Origin: Azospirillum sp. SYSU D00513
GTDB lineage: Bacteria; Pseudomonadota; Alphaproteobacteria; Azospirillales; Azospirillaceae
DNA: 64,000 nt
Assembly: GCF_017356015.1 (NCBI RefSeq)
Contig: NZ_JAFIQV010000013.1
Span: forward strand, 1-64,000
Reading direction: 5' to 3'
Every line of letters starts with the position of its first letter. Position 1 is the stretch's first letter. The notes below the pieces were generated by a model. The model was not told the origin of the DNA. It saw nothing but the letters and a program-made list of their open reading frames with translations, and searched no databases. Below, one piece after another: positions 35,678-44,224 of this stretch. The position numbers were made by a program, and so were the translations under genes.

Positions 35678-36721
35678 TCACGCCGCCTCGGCGAGGACGG
35701 CGGGCAGCAGCAGCGTGAAGCTGCTGCCCAGCCCGAGCGTGCTGGTCACCCGGACATCGCCCCCGTGCAGCCGCGCGATCCGCCGGACCACGTTCAGCCC
35801 GACACCACTGCCCGATGCCGTACCGGCGTTGGAGGCCCGGAAATAGCGGTCGAAGATCCGCCCGATCTCATCCTCGGCGATCCCCACGCCGGAATCGCGG
35901 ACCGTGATCTGAACCCCGTCCGCGCCGTAGCCGCAATGAACCGCCACGGTCGTCCCTGCGGGCGAGTATTTGACGGCGTTGCTCAACAGGTTGTCCAAGG
36001 CCATCGCGAGCAGCGCCGGATCGCCGACCAGGGCCGGGGGCGGCCCCGGATCGGAGGTCAGGACGATGTCATGGTCCGGGGCGTGCAGGCGATGGAAGGC
36101 TGCGGCGTTCTCCAGCAGATCCGACAGGGCCACCGGCTCCTCGCGGAGGCGCAGCCCTTCGTCGTTCAGACGCTCGTCGGCCAGGCAGGTCTCGATGACC
36201 GCGACCTGCCGCCGCACGGCCTGCCGGATCGTCTCCAGCCGGGGCAGGAAGTCCGGGGCTGTCTTTTCCGCCTTGAACAGCAGCATCTGTGCCGCGCTGT
36301 CGATCACGGCCAGCGGCGTCTTGAACTCGTGCGCGGCCATGGACAGGAACTGGTTCAGCTCCCGCCGCGCGGACTGCTCCGCGGCCAGCAGGGATTCCGC
36401 GCGTTCGCGGGCGGCGGCCAGGGCGGAGACGCTCGCCTCCAGCCGCTCCTCCGCCAGTTTCCGGTTGGTGATGTCGCGGAACAGCAGGAGTTGCCCGGCC
36501 GCGCGGGCGCCAAGCGCAAGCGGAACGCGCCGGACCTCGTAATGCCGTTCCGGCGAACCGACGACGATGTCATCGGCCAAGGCCCCGGTGCCATTGCCGG
36601 CACGGGCGAGCAGGGGAGCGAGGGCACGTTCCAGGTAGGGCAGGGCGCCGAGCGGCTGGCCGACCGGCGAGGCGGCATCGCCGACGAGATCGCGCGCGGC
36701 CGGATTCGCCTCCACGATCAT
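35678..36721 (-). CDS. histidine kinase, PAS-HisKA-HATPase half of a split 7TM kinase
   Basis: Cytoplasmic half of a sensor kinase, 347 aa. It begins MIVEANPAARDLVGD, which is the middle of a PAS domain rather than its start. Then come HisKA with FLSMAAHEFKTPL and HATPase_c (NLLSNAVKYSP, RDSGVGIAEDEIGRIFDRYF, GSGVGLNVVRRIA). Its ATG overlaps the TGA of the 7TM half as ATGA. The natural family is one continuous 7TM-PAS-HisKA-HATPase protein, so this is either a frameshift or a genuine split made by coupled translation. No response regulator is adjacent. Confidence 0.78.
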   Translation of the reverse strand: MIVEANPAARDLVGDAASPVGQPLGALPYLERALAPLLARAGNGTGALADDIVVGSPERHYEVRRVPLALGARAAGQLLLFRDITNRKLAEERLEASVSALAAARERAESLLAAEQSARRELNQFLSMAAHEFKTPLAVIDSAAQMLLFKAEKTAPDFLPRLETIRQAVRRQVAVIETCLADERLNDEGLRLREEPVALSDLLENAAAFHRLHAPDHDIVLTSDPGPPPALVGDPALLAMALDNLLSNAVKYSPAGTTVAVHCGYGADGVQITVRDSGVGIAEDEIGRIFDRYFRASNAGTASGSGVGLNVVRRIARLHGGDVRVTSTLGLGSSFTLLLPAVLAEAA

Positions 36722-37485
36722 GCCCCGAGGACCGGGTCCGGCGACACGTCGAGCAACAGGCCCCGCGCGACCGGCACCAGCTCGAAGAGCCTGCGTCGCT
36801 GGACCAGCCAGTGAAAGACGCATCCCATGACGATCAGCGCGAAAGGCGTTCCATCGAAGCCGAACAGGGTCAACGTGCCGGTCAGATAGCCGGCGTTCGC
36901 CATCCAGGGGATCAGCATCGCCGCGAGGAAGCCGAGATAATGGCTGCGGTAGGCCGCCGGCGCCCGGGTGACCGCCATGATGACGATGACGAGGCTCGCC
37001 ATCATCTGCACGTAGATGGCGGTGGTCGCCATGTAGAAATAGGCGCCATGCTCGTAGACCAGCGGCGCGCCAGCATCGGCCGTCGCAGGAACCGCGCTCA
37101 GATACATGAGGTGATGGGCGTCGTTGGTCAGCCCGACGGCCCAGCTCACCAGCGCGAAGACGGCCAGCGCATGAAACCAGCCGCGCCGGGCGCCGCCTTG
37201 CGTGTAGGACCAGACGAACATGGCCCAGAGGCCGGGCGCGGAGGCGATGCCGATCCAGGCCATCTTCGCCCAGAAAAGCTTGGCCTCCGGGCTGATCACA
37301 TGATTCTCGACGGCGGCGGCGGAGGTCCACCAGACGGCGGCAAGCTGCATGCCGATGAAGCTGGCCCGGCCCGGAAAGGGAGTGCGCCGCCAGCAGCGCC
37401 AGACCAGCCAGAGCGCCACGGCCACGCCCGCGCCAAGCGGCAGTTCGGGAGCATGCCAGCCAAACAGGGACGGCGAGAAATCCAT
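36718..37485 (-). CDS. 7TM sensor half of a split histidine kinase
   Basis: Membrane protein of 255 aa with seven TM segments, matching the N-terminal 7TM domain of histidine kinases (HisKA_7TM): LFWAKMAWIGIASAPGLW, LTNDAHHLMY, and YVQMMASLVIVIMA. It stops at LLDVSPDPVLGA, the exact point where relatives continue into a PAS domain; the continuation is found at once in the next frame. A net change of one base in a run of four G (36724-36727 region) would join them. The ATG is at 37485. Confidence 0.72.
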   Translation of the reverse strand: MDFSPSLFGWHAPELPLGAGVAVALWLVWRCWRRTPFPGRASFIGMQLAAVWWTSAAAVENHVISPEAKLFWAKMAWIGIASAPGLWAMFVWSYTQGGARRGWFHALAVFALVSWAVGLTNDAHHLMYLSAVPATADAGAPLVYEHGAYFYMATTAIYVQMMASLVIVIMAVTRAPAAYRSHYLGFLAAMLIPWMANAGYLTGTLTLFGFDGTPFALIVMGCVFHWLVQRRRLFELVPVARGLLLDVSPDPVLGA

Positions 37486-37844
37486 CGCAATCAGTCACTC
37501 GTCAAAACCTGCCGGCAGCATAGGCCAGATCAACCGAAAGGGGTAGAACCCTTCGCTCCGCTCACGCGCAATGAAAATCATATAAGATGGATTATGGAAA
37601 AACCTGTGGGTACATCGCCCATGTCAGGAACGTCCAATACCCAACCACTCTGGACATTTAAGCCATGTTGCTGACGGGCTTACCCTAAGTCTGTCAGATG
37701 GCCCGTTGACCATGTTCAGGTCCGGCGAAGGAGTCGCTTGACGCCGCGTCTTTAAACCCTCCCCGAATCACCAGTTCCAGGATCGGTTGCGAGTTTGGTA
37801 TTCTCAATCCATGCATATTGTCGTGCACGAACGAGGGCGACTCC
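37486..37844. other. intergenic region before the AT-rich gene
   Basis: 359 bases without a recognisable gene. Composition shifts from GC-rich to more AT-rich near 37570. No insertion-sequence end, tRNA or clear repeat was found. It presumably carries the promoter of the gene at 37845. Confidence 0.45.
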
Positions 37845-38975
37845 ATGAGCAGCGCACACAATGATGTTATAAAGTTCGATATTCGCCCCATTCATACACT
37901 GAATTCCCGTGGCAATATTCAGCTAGAGGTTGCCAGCGAAGTGGTGTCTGGCAACACAATTAGCATGCTCTCTTATATTCAATGGCTTCGATCTGAAGTT
38001 GAGGAAGCTCTTACGCGAAAGGGTATCAACTATTCCGATCTTCGGTCCACTCTAGAGCCGCAGACACATCGGCGAGAAATCGCTCTTGTTTTTGATACTG
38101 AGCACAATAACGGCTGGTATGGCTGGGAAATTTTTAATGAAGTGATCCCGCTTTTTGATAAAGGCAGCAAGCATAGTGTGCTGGCTGGAGATTATTTACC
38201 CCTTGATGGTCTTAGCAAAGCCGTTCTTCTTGATGCTATGGAAGAAGCCGTTAATTTGGTGCGCAGCACTACAGCGCATTACGTCAACCAGTATTTCATT
38301 GTTTATATAAACAATTTGACGGACGCAATGGTAAGTAAATTTGACAATAACCTAAGAAATTATAGGCCATACATTGGCATGGCCGACATGACCTATGGTT
38401 CGAAGTTTAAGCATTTGCTATCATTCATGCTGCCAGACGCCTTCATCAAACATGGTAAGATTATAATTCAGGGATGTGAAAACGACTCATATGATGATGT
38501 AGATTACAATACTAAGGGCTGGGCTTTTGAGGAGAATGGATATGTCTGCCGCAGTATTCGAGACGAATTATATGGAACGCTTCTTTCATACAAAATTGAA
38601 AGACCGATTCTCCGGGGCGCAGACATAGATACATTTATGTCGCTAAACTCTATTGAGCTGCATCCCGTTCCTATTGATGATTTTAAGATTGAACTCGCCG
38701 CCGCTAAGGCTGAATATATCCGCAATCACAACGCTTCTGCATCTGCACTTTCAGGAATCAATTTGCTCAGCGACGACGCCTTAAAGGAGCTAATCAGAGA
38801 GAAAATTCGAGGAAGCTATATATACCACATGTCATACTTGTACGAGCATGATGTGAGGAAGTTTAATGTTATGATTGAGATTGTACCTCCGCATAATGGA
38901 AGACCAGTACGCATGCGCGCTTCTCTTGAATATAAACCGTCGGATGGTTGCTTGAGGGTTATCACGCTGTATTGA
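37845..38975 (+). CDS. AT-rich orphan gene of unknown function
   Basis: Gene of 376 codons that I do not recognise. Four sampled 60-base lines inside it are 32-47% GC, against about 70% in the flanking gene at 39241, and codons ending in A/T are common, so it is likely a recent acquisition. The protein is soluble, with no signal peptide or TM segment and no obvious catalytic motif. It has a mix of helices and strands, aromatic residues (NGWYGWEIF) and a C-terminal strand-rich part (FNVMIEIVPPHNGRPVRMRASLEY). The start ATG 37845 follows GAGGG. It stands alone between a kinase and an efflux pump, with no mobility gene beside it. Confidence 0.75.
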   Translation: MSSAHNDVIKFDIRPIHTLNSRGNIQLEVASEVVSGNTISMLSYIQWLRSEVEEALTRKGINYSDLRSTLEPQTHRREIALVFDTEHNNGWYGWEIFNEVIPLFDKGSKHSVLAGDYLPLDGLSKAVLLDAMEEAVNLVRSTTAHYVNQYFIVYINNLTDAMVSKFDNNLRNYRPYIGMADMTYGSKFKHLLSFMLPDAFIKHGKIIIQGCENDSYDDVDYNTKGWAFEENGYVCRSIRDELYGTLLSYKIERPILRGADIDTFMSLNSIELHPVPIDDFKIELAAAKAEYIRNHNASASALSGINLLSDDALKELIREKIRGSYIYHMSYLYEHDVRKFNVMIEIVPPHNGRPVRMRASLEYKPSDGCLRVITLY

Positions 38976-39128
38976 AAAAATGTAGATAATTTCTATATGC
39001 GCGTGCAAATCGGAAAGAAAAGTCATTGCAGTGTACGTTTTATTAAAAATTGCATCACAAAAGCACGCGCGTTTTCCGCAGCGCGCCCTAGGATGATTTC
39101 AAGTTCGGCTTAAGCTGGGGTCGCGTGG

Positions 39129-40622
39129 TCACCCGGCCCCAGTTGGCCTGTCCACCCGGCCGCTCCGGTGCAGCCGCCACAAAGGCACCAATGCGACGGC
39201 GAACAGCACGGCCAGAACCCAGAAGGCGGTCTCATACGCGCCATGGCCGGTCACGCCGGCCTGATCCTCGCCGCGCGCCACCAGGATTGCCAGCAGATTC
39301 ACCCCGGCGGCACCGCCGAATTGGCGCGCGAAGTTGATGGCACCAGAGCCCTGCGGAACCAGCGGGCGTTCCAGCAGGCGCAGCGCGCCGGCCGTCGTGG
39401 GCGTCATCATCAGCCCAAGCCCGACACGGCCGACCAGCGTCCAGACGACCAGCGCCGTGATGCCGGCGCCGGCCGCGACCTCCCAGGCCAGCAACCCACC
39501 GGACAGCAGGCACAGCAGCGTGCCCGAGGCCAGCACGGTGGTCGGCGCCAGTCGGTCGGTCAGCAGCCCCGCGACCGGAAAGGTCGCCGCCATCGCCAGC
39601 CCGGCCGGCATCAGCATGAGCCCGGCGGCCGACGCCGTTAGGCCATGTTCATGCTGGACGAAGACCGGCAGAAGATAGGTCGATCCGAAAAGCCCGGCCC
39701 CGATGCTCATGGAGATGAGGAAGGCGCTGCCGAATCCCTTGCAGCGGAAGATCCGCAGGTTCAGCAAGGGCTGCCGCGCCATCGCTTCCCAGAACAGGAA
39801 CGCCACGGCAAGCGCCGCAGCACCCAGCAGCCCCGCGAGGATCAGCCCGTCGTCCCAGCCGCGCCTTTCGCCGTTCGCAAGGCTCCACAGCATCGTGGTG
39901 ACGGACGCCGCGAGCATCAGCAATCCTGCGAAGTCGAGGCGCGGACGCGGCTGGCTCCGGTCTCGCCCGCGCAGGAAAACCCACGCCAGCGCCAATGCCG
40001 CCAGAGCCGGCAAAGGGATCATCAGGAAAATGGCCCGCCAGGAATAGGCATCCACCAGCATGCCGCCGATGACCGGGCCGACCGCCGGACCGAGCACCAC
40101 TCCGAGCCCGTAGATGCCCATGCCGCGGCCGCGTTCGGCGGGCGGAAAGACCTCGTAGAGGATGACCATGCCCAACGGCTGAACGATCCCGGCCATGGCG
40201 CCCTGCAGCACGCGGGCGGCGACCAGCAGTTCGAACACCGGGCTCAGGCCGCCGACGACCGAGGCAACCAGAAAGACGGCCATCGCGCCGGTGTAGGTGG
40301 CGCGCGGCCCGAAGGCGTTCACCGCCCAGGCGTTCACGAGCATCGCCGAGGCCATGGCGGCCAGGAAGCCGGTCGCCAGCCACTGCGTCTGATCATGACC
40401 GACGCCGAAGCCGCGCATGATGTCCGGAAAGGCGACGTTCACGATGGTGGACGTCATGGCCATGGACAGGGTGCCGAGAATGACCGTCAGCGTCGCCAGC
40501 CACTTGTAGCGGGGACCGTGACGTTCGAAGAGCCGGGCGACCTGGGCGTCCGCCCCGGTGCCGGGTGTGCCCTGCCCGTCCCTGCCCGCCTCGTCCCGTG
40601 CCTTCGGCTCGGCAGGGCTCAA
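39129..40622 (-). CDS. DHA2-family drug:H+ antiporter (EmrB/QacA-like)
   Basis: MFS exporter of 497 aa with 14 TM segments. The DHA2 motifs are TSTIVNVAFPDIMRGF in TM1, and motif C LGPAVGPVIGGMLVD in TM5. The first codon is TTG at 40622, which overlaps the TGA of the marR-like gene as TTGA, so its translation depends on the regulator. The N-terminal 35 residues are hydrophilic. No EmrA-type adaptor is present, so it would move drugs across the inner membrane only. Confidence 0.87.
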   Translation of the reverse strand: MSPAEPKARDEAGRDGQGTPGTGADAQVARLFERHGPRYKWLATLTVILGTLSMAMTSTIVNVAFPDIMRGFGVGHDQTQWLATGFLAAMASAMLVNAWAVNAFGPRATYTGAMAVFLVASVVGGLSPVFELLVAARVLQGAMAGIVQPLGMVILYEVFPPAERGRGMGIYGLGVVLGPAVGPVIGGMLVDAYSWRAIFLMIPLPALAALALAWVFLRGRDRSQPRPRLDFAGLLMLAASVTTMLWSLANGERRGWDDGLILAGLLGAAALAVAFLFWEAMARQPLLNLRIFRCKGFGSAFLISMSIGAGLFGSTYLLPVFVQHEHGLTASAAGLMLMPAGLAMAATFPVAGLLTDRLAPTTVLASGTLLCLLSGGLLAWEVAAGAGITALVVWTLVGRVGLGLMMTPTTAGALRLLERPLVPQGSGAINFARQFGGAAGVNLLAILVARGEDQAGVTGHGAYETAFWVLAVLFAVALVPLWRLHRSGRVDRPTGAG

Positions 40623-41068
40623 GTCCGGTCCTCCGCCCTGCCACGGATCCGCGTCAGCATGTCGGCGAGCGCCTCCACCTCCTCCGATTTCAGATCCGAC
40701 AGAAGTTCGCGCCGCAGGTCGGCGGCGATCGTTTCGATCTGCTTCAGCAGGTCGCGGGCGCGCGGGCGCAGATGGATGCGCTTGCTGCGGCGGTCGTCGG
40801 TGCAGGCGCGCCGTTCGACCCAGTCATCCGCCTCCAGCCGGTCGAGCAGCCGCACGAGCGTCGGCCCCTCGACCCCCAGCCGTTCGGCGAGGTCACGCTG
40901 GGTGATGTTCTCCTCCGCCCGGCCGAGGATCATCAGCGCCCGCCATTTCGCCTGGCTGAGCCCGAGCGGCCGCAGGCGCTTGTCGAGCGCGATCCGCCAG
41001 CTGTGGGCCGTCTCGTGCAGAAGGATGCCGATGACGTCGGCCGCCTGTCGTTCATTGGAATTCGTCAT
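40619..41068 (-). CDS. MarR-family transcriptional regulator
   Basis: Winged-helix repressor of 149 aa. The DNA-binding part is ITQRDLAERLGVEGPTLVRLLDRLE and the wing is RRACTDDRRSKRIHLRP, as in MarR/SlyA proteins. The start ATG 41068 has GGGAGG upstream; a second ATG at 41092 has none. It is co-transcribed with the DHA2 exporter downstream, and a 10-bp palindrome lies just upstream (41097-41106), so it likely represses its own operon until a toxic compound binds. Confidence 0.87.
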   Translation of the reverse strand: MTNSNERQAADVIGILLHETAHSWRIALDKRLRPLGLSQAKWRALMILGRAEENITQRDLAERLGVEGPTLVRLLDRLEADDWVERRACTDDRRSKRIHLRPRARDLLKQIETIAADLRRELLSDLKSEEVEALADMLTRIRGRAEDRT

Positions 41069-41096
41069 CGCCGAGGCGGCCTCCCTGTGCATCAAT

Positions 41097-41106
41097 TAGC
41101 ATGCTA
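41097..41106. promoter_or_regulatory. palindrome TAGCATGCTA, candidate MarR operator
   Basis: A perfect 10-bp palindrome 29 bp upstream of the marR-like start codon, in the space shared with the divergent sulfotransferase-like gene. Position and symmetry fit a MarR operator. Confidence 0.45.
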
Positions 41107-41228
41107 CAAATTCGCCTCGGGGGCGGTCAAGGTCGGGACATGGCTCCGGCGGACGAGCCGCTTGGCAATCCGGCTTCGTCCGGTGAACACTGAGGCGCAG
41201 CCACGAACAACGCAGGCAGGAAGCCTTC

Positions 41229-42008
41229 ATGTCCGAATCGACCAACCCCGCCCCGGTGCGTATTGCCCCGATTCGCGTCGCCCCGATTCGCATCGCCATG
41301 TGGTCCGGCCCGCGCAACATCTCGACCGCCATGATGCGGGCCTGGGAGAACCGGCCCGACACGGCGGTGGTGGACGAGCCCTTCTACGCCTGCTACCTCG
41401 CGGCGACGGGGCTCGACCATCCCGGACGGGAGGAGGTGCTGGCGAGCCAACCGACGGACTGGCGCGCCGTGGCGGCGTCGCTGACGGAGGAGCCGGTGCC
41501 GGGCGGGCGGGCCGTCTTCTACCAGAAGCACATGACCCACCACATGCTGCCGGAGATCGGGTTGGAGTGGCTGAACGGGGTGCGCAGCGCCTTCCTGATC
41601 CGCGATCCGGCGGAGGTGGTCGCCTCCTACATCCAGCGGCGCGGCTCCGTCACGCTCGAGGACATCGGGGTGGTCCGCCAGGCGGAGCTGTTCGACCGGG
41701 TCGCCGACCGGCTCGGCAGCGCGCCGCCGGTCATCGAGGCGCGCGACGTGCTGGCCGATCCGGAGGCGGCGCTGGACCGTCTCTGCGCCGCGCTGGGCGT
41801 GCCCTTCACGACCGCCATGCTGAGCTGGCCGGCGGGGCGGCGCGCGACGGACGGCGTGTGGGCGCCGCACTGGTACAGATCGGTGGAGGCCTCGACCGGG
41901 TTCGGCGCCCTGCCCCCGCCATCCCCGCCCCTGCCCGGCGATCTGGCGCGGGTCGCCGATGCCGCCCGCCCCTATTACGAGCGGCTCAGGGCTTGGCGGC
42001 TGGCCTGA
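41229..42008 (+). CDS. sulfotransferase-like protein
   Basis: P-loop protein of 259 aa. IAMWSGPRNISTAMMRAW resembles the 5'-phosphosulfate-binding loop of sulfotransferases, and SAFLIRDPAEVVASY resembles their second (3'-phosphate) loop. It fits the bacterial sulfotransferase-like family often annotated next to aminotransferases. The acceptor is unknown and transferase activity is unproven. The N-terminus contains a short tandem repeat (RIAPIRVAPIRIA) from a 15-base DNA repeat, which slightly lengthens the segment before the first strand. The gene is divergent from the marR-like gene. Confidence 0.68.
   Translation: MSESTNPAPVRIAPIRVAPIRIAMWSGPRNISTAMMRAWENRPDTAVVDEPFYACYLAATGLDHPGREEVLASQPTDWRAVAASLTEEPVPGGRAVFYQKHMTHHMLPEIGLEWLNGVRSAFLIRDPAEVVASYIQRRGSVTLEDIGVVRQAELFDRVADRLGSAPPVIEARDVLADPEAALDRLCAALGVPFTTAMLSWPAGRRATDGVWAPHWYRSVEASTGFGALPPPSPPLPGDLARVADAARPYYERLRAWRLA
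41259..41297 (+). repeat. 15-bp in-frame tandem repeat in the sulfotransferase-like gene
   Basis: Two full copies (41259-41273, 41274-41288) and a partial third copy (41289-41297) of a CG..T.GCCCCGATT unit encode RIAPI-RVAPI-RIA. It lies directly before the first conserved strand. As the unit is a multiple of three, copy-number change would not shift the frame. Confidence 0.8.
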
Positions 42009-43073
42009 TCAGGGACCGCCCTGCGCGAGGACGGAGCCCAGGAGCGGAGCCCCGGCGAAGGCGCCCAGGAGGAATCCCGCGACCAGCCCGACCAGCCCGG
42101 CGGCGATGACGGCGCCCCGGCTCCGGCCGCCCTGCCCGGCCGTGCCGCCGGGGCCGTCGTCCGAATCCACGTTTCCGCGCGCCCGCTCGGTGCCGCTGTA
42201 GGACGCGTCGTTGTCCGCGTGCCATTGGCGGATGCGGTCCTGCGCCTTCGCCAGTTCGGCGTCCGACGCGACCTTGCCGCGACCGGCGACGACCTCCGAT
42301 GCCAGGGCCAGGAAGCGGGTGGTGGTCTTGCCTTCCGGGTTGAAGATCATCGCCGGCATGCGGCGGTAGGTCGCCTTCACCACGTCGATGTCGTAGGCGA
42401 TGGCGGTGCGGAACAGCAGTTCCGGGCATTCCGCCCGCAGCTGCGTCAGCGATTCCCGCCCGATCTCGTCGTTGGTCACCGACAGCATCAGGACGCCGGC
42501 GACGTCCAGCGCGGGGTTCATGCCGTTCTGGATGTGCTCGACGACGGACAGGGTCCGCTTCAGCCCGTCCAGCGCGTAGCGGCCGGGGAAAACCGGCAGC
42601 ACCAGCCGGTCGGCCGCCGCGAGCGCGCCGGCCGCGAGATGGCCCAGCGCCGGCGGGCAGTCGATGACGATGTAATCCGGCGGGTTGCGCGAGAAGTGCA
42701 GCGCCCGGCGCAGCCCCCGCTGCGAGCCGCCACGGTTGTCCAGCGCGTGCTCCAGGGAATAGAGCTTTCGCGCGCCGATGATCATGGACAGCCCGTCGAA
42801 GGCGGTCGGCGTCACCGCGTCCTCCACGAAGGCGTCCTGGTTCAGCAGGTCGTGGATCCCGACCTCGGCCTTTTCCTTCAGGAGGAAATTGCTGGTGGCA
42901 CTGCTCTGCGGGTCGAAATCGATGAGGACGACCTTCTTGCCGAGCGCGGCCAGGCCGATCGCGAGATTGACCGAGGTGGTCGTCTTTCCGACGCCGCCCT
43001 TCTGGTTGTAGACCGCCAGGATGGTCGGCTGCCGCGTCTCCGGCCCGTCGAAGACGTCTTCGTGGCTCTGCAT
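42009..43073 (-). CDS. ParA-family ATPase with C-terminal TM segment
   Basis: ATPase of 354 aa. The deviant Walker A is NQKGGVGKTT (residues about 23-32), Walker A' is LIDFDPQSS, Walker B is DYIVIDCPP, as in chromosomal Soj/ParA. After the ATPase (about 1-280) comes a hydrophilic linker and then a Gly/Ala-rich hydrophobic helix (AVIAAGLVGLVAGFLLGAFA, about 321-345). That tail is not found in standard ParA and would tether it to the membrane. No parB or parS is near. A role in positioning a protein complex, as for MinD or orphan ParA, is an inference. Confidence 0.8.
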   Translation of the reverse strand: MQSHEDVFDGPETRQPTILAVYNQKGGVGKTTTSVNLAIGLAALGKKVVLIDFDPQSSATSNFLLKEKAEVGIHDLLNQDAFVEDAVTPTAFDGLSMIIGARKLYSLEHALDNRGGSQRGLRRALHFSRNPPDYIVIDCPPALGHLAAGALAAADRLVLPVFPGRYALDGLKRTLSVVEHIQNGMNPALDVAGVLMLSVTNDEIGRESLTQLRAECPELLFRTAIAYDIDVVKATYRRMPAMIFNPEGKTTTRFLALASEVVAGRGKVASDAELAKAQDRIRQWHADNDASYSGTERARGNVDSDDGPGGTAGQGGRSRGAVIAAGLVGLVAGFLLGAFAGAPLLGSVLAQGGP

Positions 43074-43323
43074 GTCGGTTCCGCTTCCTCGTTCTGCGAC
43101 TGGGCCGCGGCTGCTCCGACCGGCCGCCCGTTTCTCCGCGCCCGGCCCGGGGGCGCGATGGCTGGAACTATGCGGTTCGGCGAGGCTGGAGCAAAGCCTC
43201 GCGTCGCGGTACCCCGCGGTCTAGTCCGAGGGTATAGCGCGCAACCCGGTTATCAAGCTGCTACATTTTGAAACGGGGCTGGAGCCGAAACGGTCCGGTC
43301 CCGCCATCGATCAGGAGCAGGAC

Positions 43324-44202
43324 ATGTTCAGCCGCACGCCAAACCATGAATCGAAGAGCTATTCACTCGCCTTCGAGGACAGCGAATTTCTCCTCAGCGA
43401 GTCGATGCGCGGCGTGCGCTTCATGCTCGAATACAGCAAGCCGGAGGAATATCTGAAGGCCTGGGGCGTGCGCTCCACCATCGTGGCCTTCGGCAGCGCC
43501 CGCGTGCCCTCGCCGGAGATGGCGGAGAAGATGCTGGCCGAGGCTCGCACCCCGGAGGAGAAGAAGCGCGCCGAGCTGCGCGCCGGCCAGGTCTCCTGGT
43601 ACGAGGAGGCGCGTCGCTTCGGCCGCATCGTGTCGGAGCGCGGCGGCGCGCTGGCGCCGTCAATCGACGGCAAGCGCGACAACGTCATCGCCACCGGCGG
43701 CGGGCCGGGCCTGATGGAGGCCGCGAACCGTGGCGCCAACGAGGCGGGCGCGCCGAGCATCGGCTTCAACATCAGCCTGCCGCACGAACAGTATCCGAAC
43801 CCCTACAGCACCCCGGACCTCACCTTCCGCTTCCACTATTTCGCGATCCGGAAGATGCATCTGGCCATGCGGGCGAATGGCCTCGCGGTGTTCCCCGGCG
43901 GATTCGGCACCTTCGACGAGGCGTTCGAGATCCTGAACCTGCGCAACACCAACAAGGCCTCGCCTCTGCCCATCGTGCTGGTCGGCAGCCAGTACTGGAA
44001 CGAGGTGGTGAATTTCCGCGCGCTGGCCGACCACGGGATGATCAGCCCGGAGGACCTGAACCTGTTCGAGATCGTGGACACGGCCGAGGAAGCCTGGGAA
44101 GCGATGGTCCGCCGGGGCCTGAAGCGCGGCAGCCCGTCGCTCGGACCCTCGGGCACCGGCCAGACCGCCGCCGAGGATGTTGCGGACGAGGCCGGCGGCT
44201 GA
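43324..44202 (+). CDS. LOG-family protein (TIGR00730-type)
   Basis: Protein of 292 aa with the LOG (lysine decarboxylase-like) fold. Key motifs are VIATGGGPGLMEAANRGA and FPGGFGTFDEAFE (the PGGxGTxxE nucleotide-binding signature). LOG enzymes cleave cytokinin or purine nucleoside 5'-monophosphates to the free base, but longer bacterial members such as this one, with an N-terminal extension of about 50 residues, often have unknown substrates. The start ATG 43324 follows AGGAGCAGG. It is divergent from the ParA-like gene. Confidence 0.8.
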   Translation: MFSRTPNHESKSYSLAFEDSEFLLSESMRGVRFMLEYSKPEEYLKAWGVRSTIVAFGSARVPSPEMAEKMLAEARTPEEKKRAELRAGQVSWYEEARRFGRIVSERGGALAPSIDGKRDNVIATGGGPGLMEAANRGANEAGAPSIGFNISLPHEQYPNPYSTPDLTFRFHYFAIRKMHLAMRANGLAVFPGGFGTFDEAFEILNLRNTNKASPLPIVLVGSQYWNEVVNFRALADHGMISPEDLNLFEIVDTAEEAWEAMVRRGLKRGSPSLGPSGTGQTAAEDVADEAGG

Positions 44203-44224
44203 GGAGGACGGCCGCCGCGGCGGA

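Noticed and set aside
36718..36721. Calling the split kinase simply a pseudogene
   Set aside because: Both halves are otherwise intact and overlap by ATGA, which is compatible with coupled translation, so the case is left open.
36722..37498. Continuous minus-strand frame extending the kinase C-terminal half upstream
   Set aside because: Upstream of the ATG at 36721 its translation is Arg-rich and not family-like; the real 7TM sequence is in the other frame.
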